5,980 bases of DNA. It comes from CAZXVU01 sp964644465 (GTDB taxonomy: Bacteria; Chlamydiota; Chlamydiia; Chlamydiales; SM23-39). Position numbers and translations under genes: made by a program. Below are positions 5,373-5,980 of this stretch, in pieces (positions within the stretch are counted from its first letter, which is position 1; the number at the start of each line of letters is the position of its first letter). Location of the stretch: the NCBI GenBank assembly GCA_964644465.1, contig CAZXVU010000117.1, forward strand, positions 1-5,980, written 5' to 3'. The notes below the pieces were generated by a model, which had not been told where the DNA came from, made no database searches, and saw only the letters and a list, made by a program, of their open reading frames with translations.

Positions 5373-5980
5373 CTATCCCCTCTTCTTCGCTTTTCTAATG
5401 TAAACGACACCGCTTCTCGCGCCGGGGACTGCACCTTCTACAAGGAGAAGATTTCCTTTAATAGCCACAACCCTTAAGTTCTGCACTGTTTGCCGATCTC
5501 CGCCCATGCGCGATGCACGAGGGCCACCTGGAAAGCAGCGACCTGGTGTAGATCTCATACCTGTAGATCCAGCATGTCGGTGGAAACCGGAACCGTGGGC
5601 GCCAGGACCTCCAGACATCTTATGGAGTTTAATAACTCCCTGAAAGCCTTTACCTTTCGAAATTCCTTCGACATCGACAAACTTTACATCAGCAAAGATG
5701 CTGGCATCCAGTTTTTGGCCAACTTGGTATTGGTCTACTTCATCTAAACGCGATTCGCGAATTACAAGGCAGGGGTCGGTTTGAGTTTTCTCAAAATGGC
5801 CTTTCATCGGCTTGCTTGCACGGGCAGCTTGTGACTTCGTCATTGGAAGCCCGCCAACTTGAACTCCGTTATAGCCGTGAGTTTCCTTGCGCTTGATCTG
5901 AAGTATCGTATTGGGCTCAGCCAATATGACCGTACAGACAATCAGCTTTCCATCTTGATCGAAGACTTGCGCCATTCCTT
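5373..5980 (-). CDS. rplC: 50S ribosomal protein L3, 5' end outside window
   Basis: Large-subunit protein L3, an early-assembly 23S rRNA binder whose long loop reaches toward the peptidyl transferase centre. The visible part ends with a TAG stop and covers about 202 residues. The ATG at 5973-5975 is very probably internal: reading frame continues upstream to the window edge as Lys-Gly-Met-Ala-Gln-Val-Phe, matching the family's conserved N-terminal G-K-K-x-G-M-x-x-x-F, so roughly ten residues and the true start lie beyond 5980. Counting from that Met, family hallmarks include GISKGKGFQG (104-113), the loop FHRHAGSTGMRSTPGR (131-146) and LLLVEGAVPGA near the C-terminus. The central loop wording resembles recalled chlamydial L3. 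Met140 sits where E. coli L3 has the PrmB-methylated glutamine. It is the first gene of the visible operon, 3 bases upstream of rplD. Identity is very secure; the start is not in view. Confidence 0.97.
   Translation of the reverse strand, partial: GMAQVFDQDGKLIVCTVILAEPNTILQIKRKETHGYNGVQVGGLPMTKSQAARASKPMKGHFEKTQTDPCLVIRESRLDEVDQYQVGQKLDASIFADVKFVDVEGISKGKGFQGVIKLHKMSGGPGAHGSGFHRHAGSTGMRSTPGRCFPGGPRASRMGGDRQTVQNLRVVAIKGNLLLVEGAVPGARSGVVYIRKAKKRG
5377..5382 (-). promoter_or_regulatory. Ribosome binding site supporting the GTG start of rplD
   Basis: The minus strand reads GAGGGG with 7 bases to the GTG at 5367-5369, inside the last codons of rplC. This spacing, with the family-like N-terminus MATLKKYD, decides in favour of the GTG start; the frame has no nearby ATG alternative that would preserve the N-terminal segment. 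Confidence 0.7.

Noticed and set aside
5973..5980. AAGGA directly before an ATG, looking like the ribosome binding site and start of rplC.
   Set aside because: Spacing is zero, and the bases read in frame as Lys-Gly before Met, matching the conserved L3 N-terminal K-x-G-M motif. The gene continues beyond the window, so this is coding sequence.

Overview
The window is a dense stretch of a ribosomal-protein operon, corresponding to the S10 operon running into the spc operon. Every gene lies on the minus strand. In the direction of transcription, from the right edge to the left, the order is L3 (5' end off the window), L4, L23, L2, S19, L22, S3, L16, L29, S17, L14, L24, L5 and the first 17 codons of S8. 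All fourteen genes look intact within the window. I see no RNA genes, mobile elements, repeats or CRISPR, and no intergenic gap longer than 18 bases.

The organism is most likely a member of the Chlamydiae, probably an environmental (Parachlamydiales-like) lineage rather than Chlamydia itself. Two things support this. First, gene order: L5 is followed directly by S8 with no S14 gene between them, as in chlamydial genomes, where rpsN lies elsewhere. Second, recalled family sequences: the proteins carry wordings I associate with chlamydial homologues, such as KPAETRMG in L16, IGCCM in L2, KIVISMGLAEA in L5 and GMRSTPGRCFPG in L3. The proteins nevertheless differ from Chlamydia at many positions, and base composition by eye is in the mid-40s percent GC. 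I cannot name a genus without a search.

Layout: 5980-4381 encodes L3, L4 and L23. 4370-2894 encodes L2, S19 and L22. 2877-1586 encodes S3, L16, L29 and S17. 1319-1 encodes L14, L24, L5 and the start of S8. Two junctions (L4/L23 and L29/S17) are 4-base ATGA overlaps. At several others the ribosome binding site lies inside the end of the upstream gene, which fits co-transcription and translational coupling. No internal promoter or terminator is evident.

Functionally, the products are structural parts of both ribosomal subunits. L3, L4, L2, L22 and L16 surround the peptidyl transferase centre and upper exit tunnel. L23 and L29 line the tunnel exit. L5 and L16 contact the 5S/central protuberance and tRNA region. 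L14 and L24 are 23S binders. S19, S3, S17 and S8 are small-subunit proteins. I did not find a new biological system here. The main lineage-specific points are the S14-less junction, an Ala/Gly-rich tail on S19 whose glycine codons also form the L22 ribosome binding site, an apparent insertion in L23, and loss of the L3 glutamine that PrmB methylates in E. coli.
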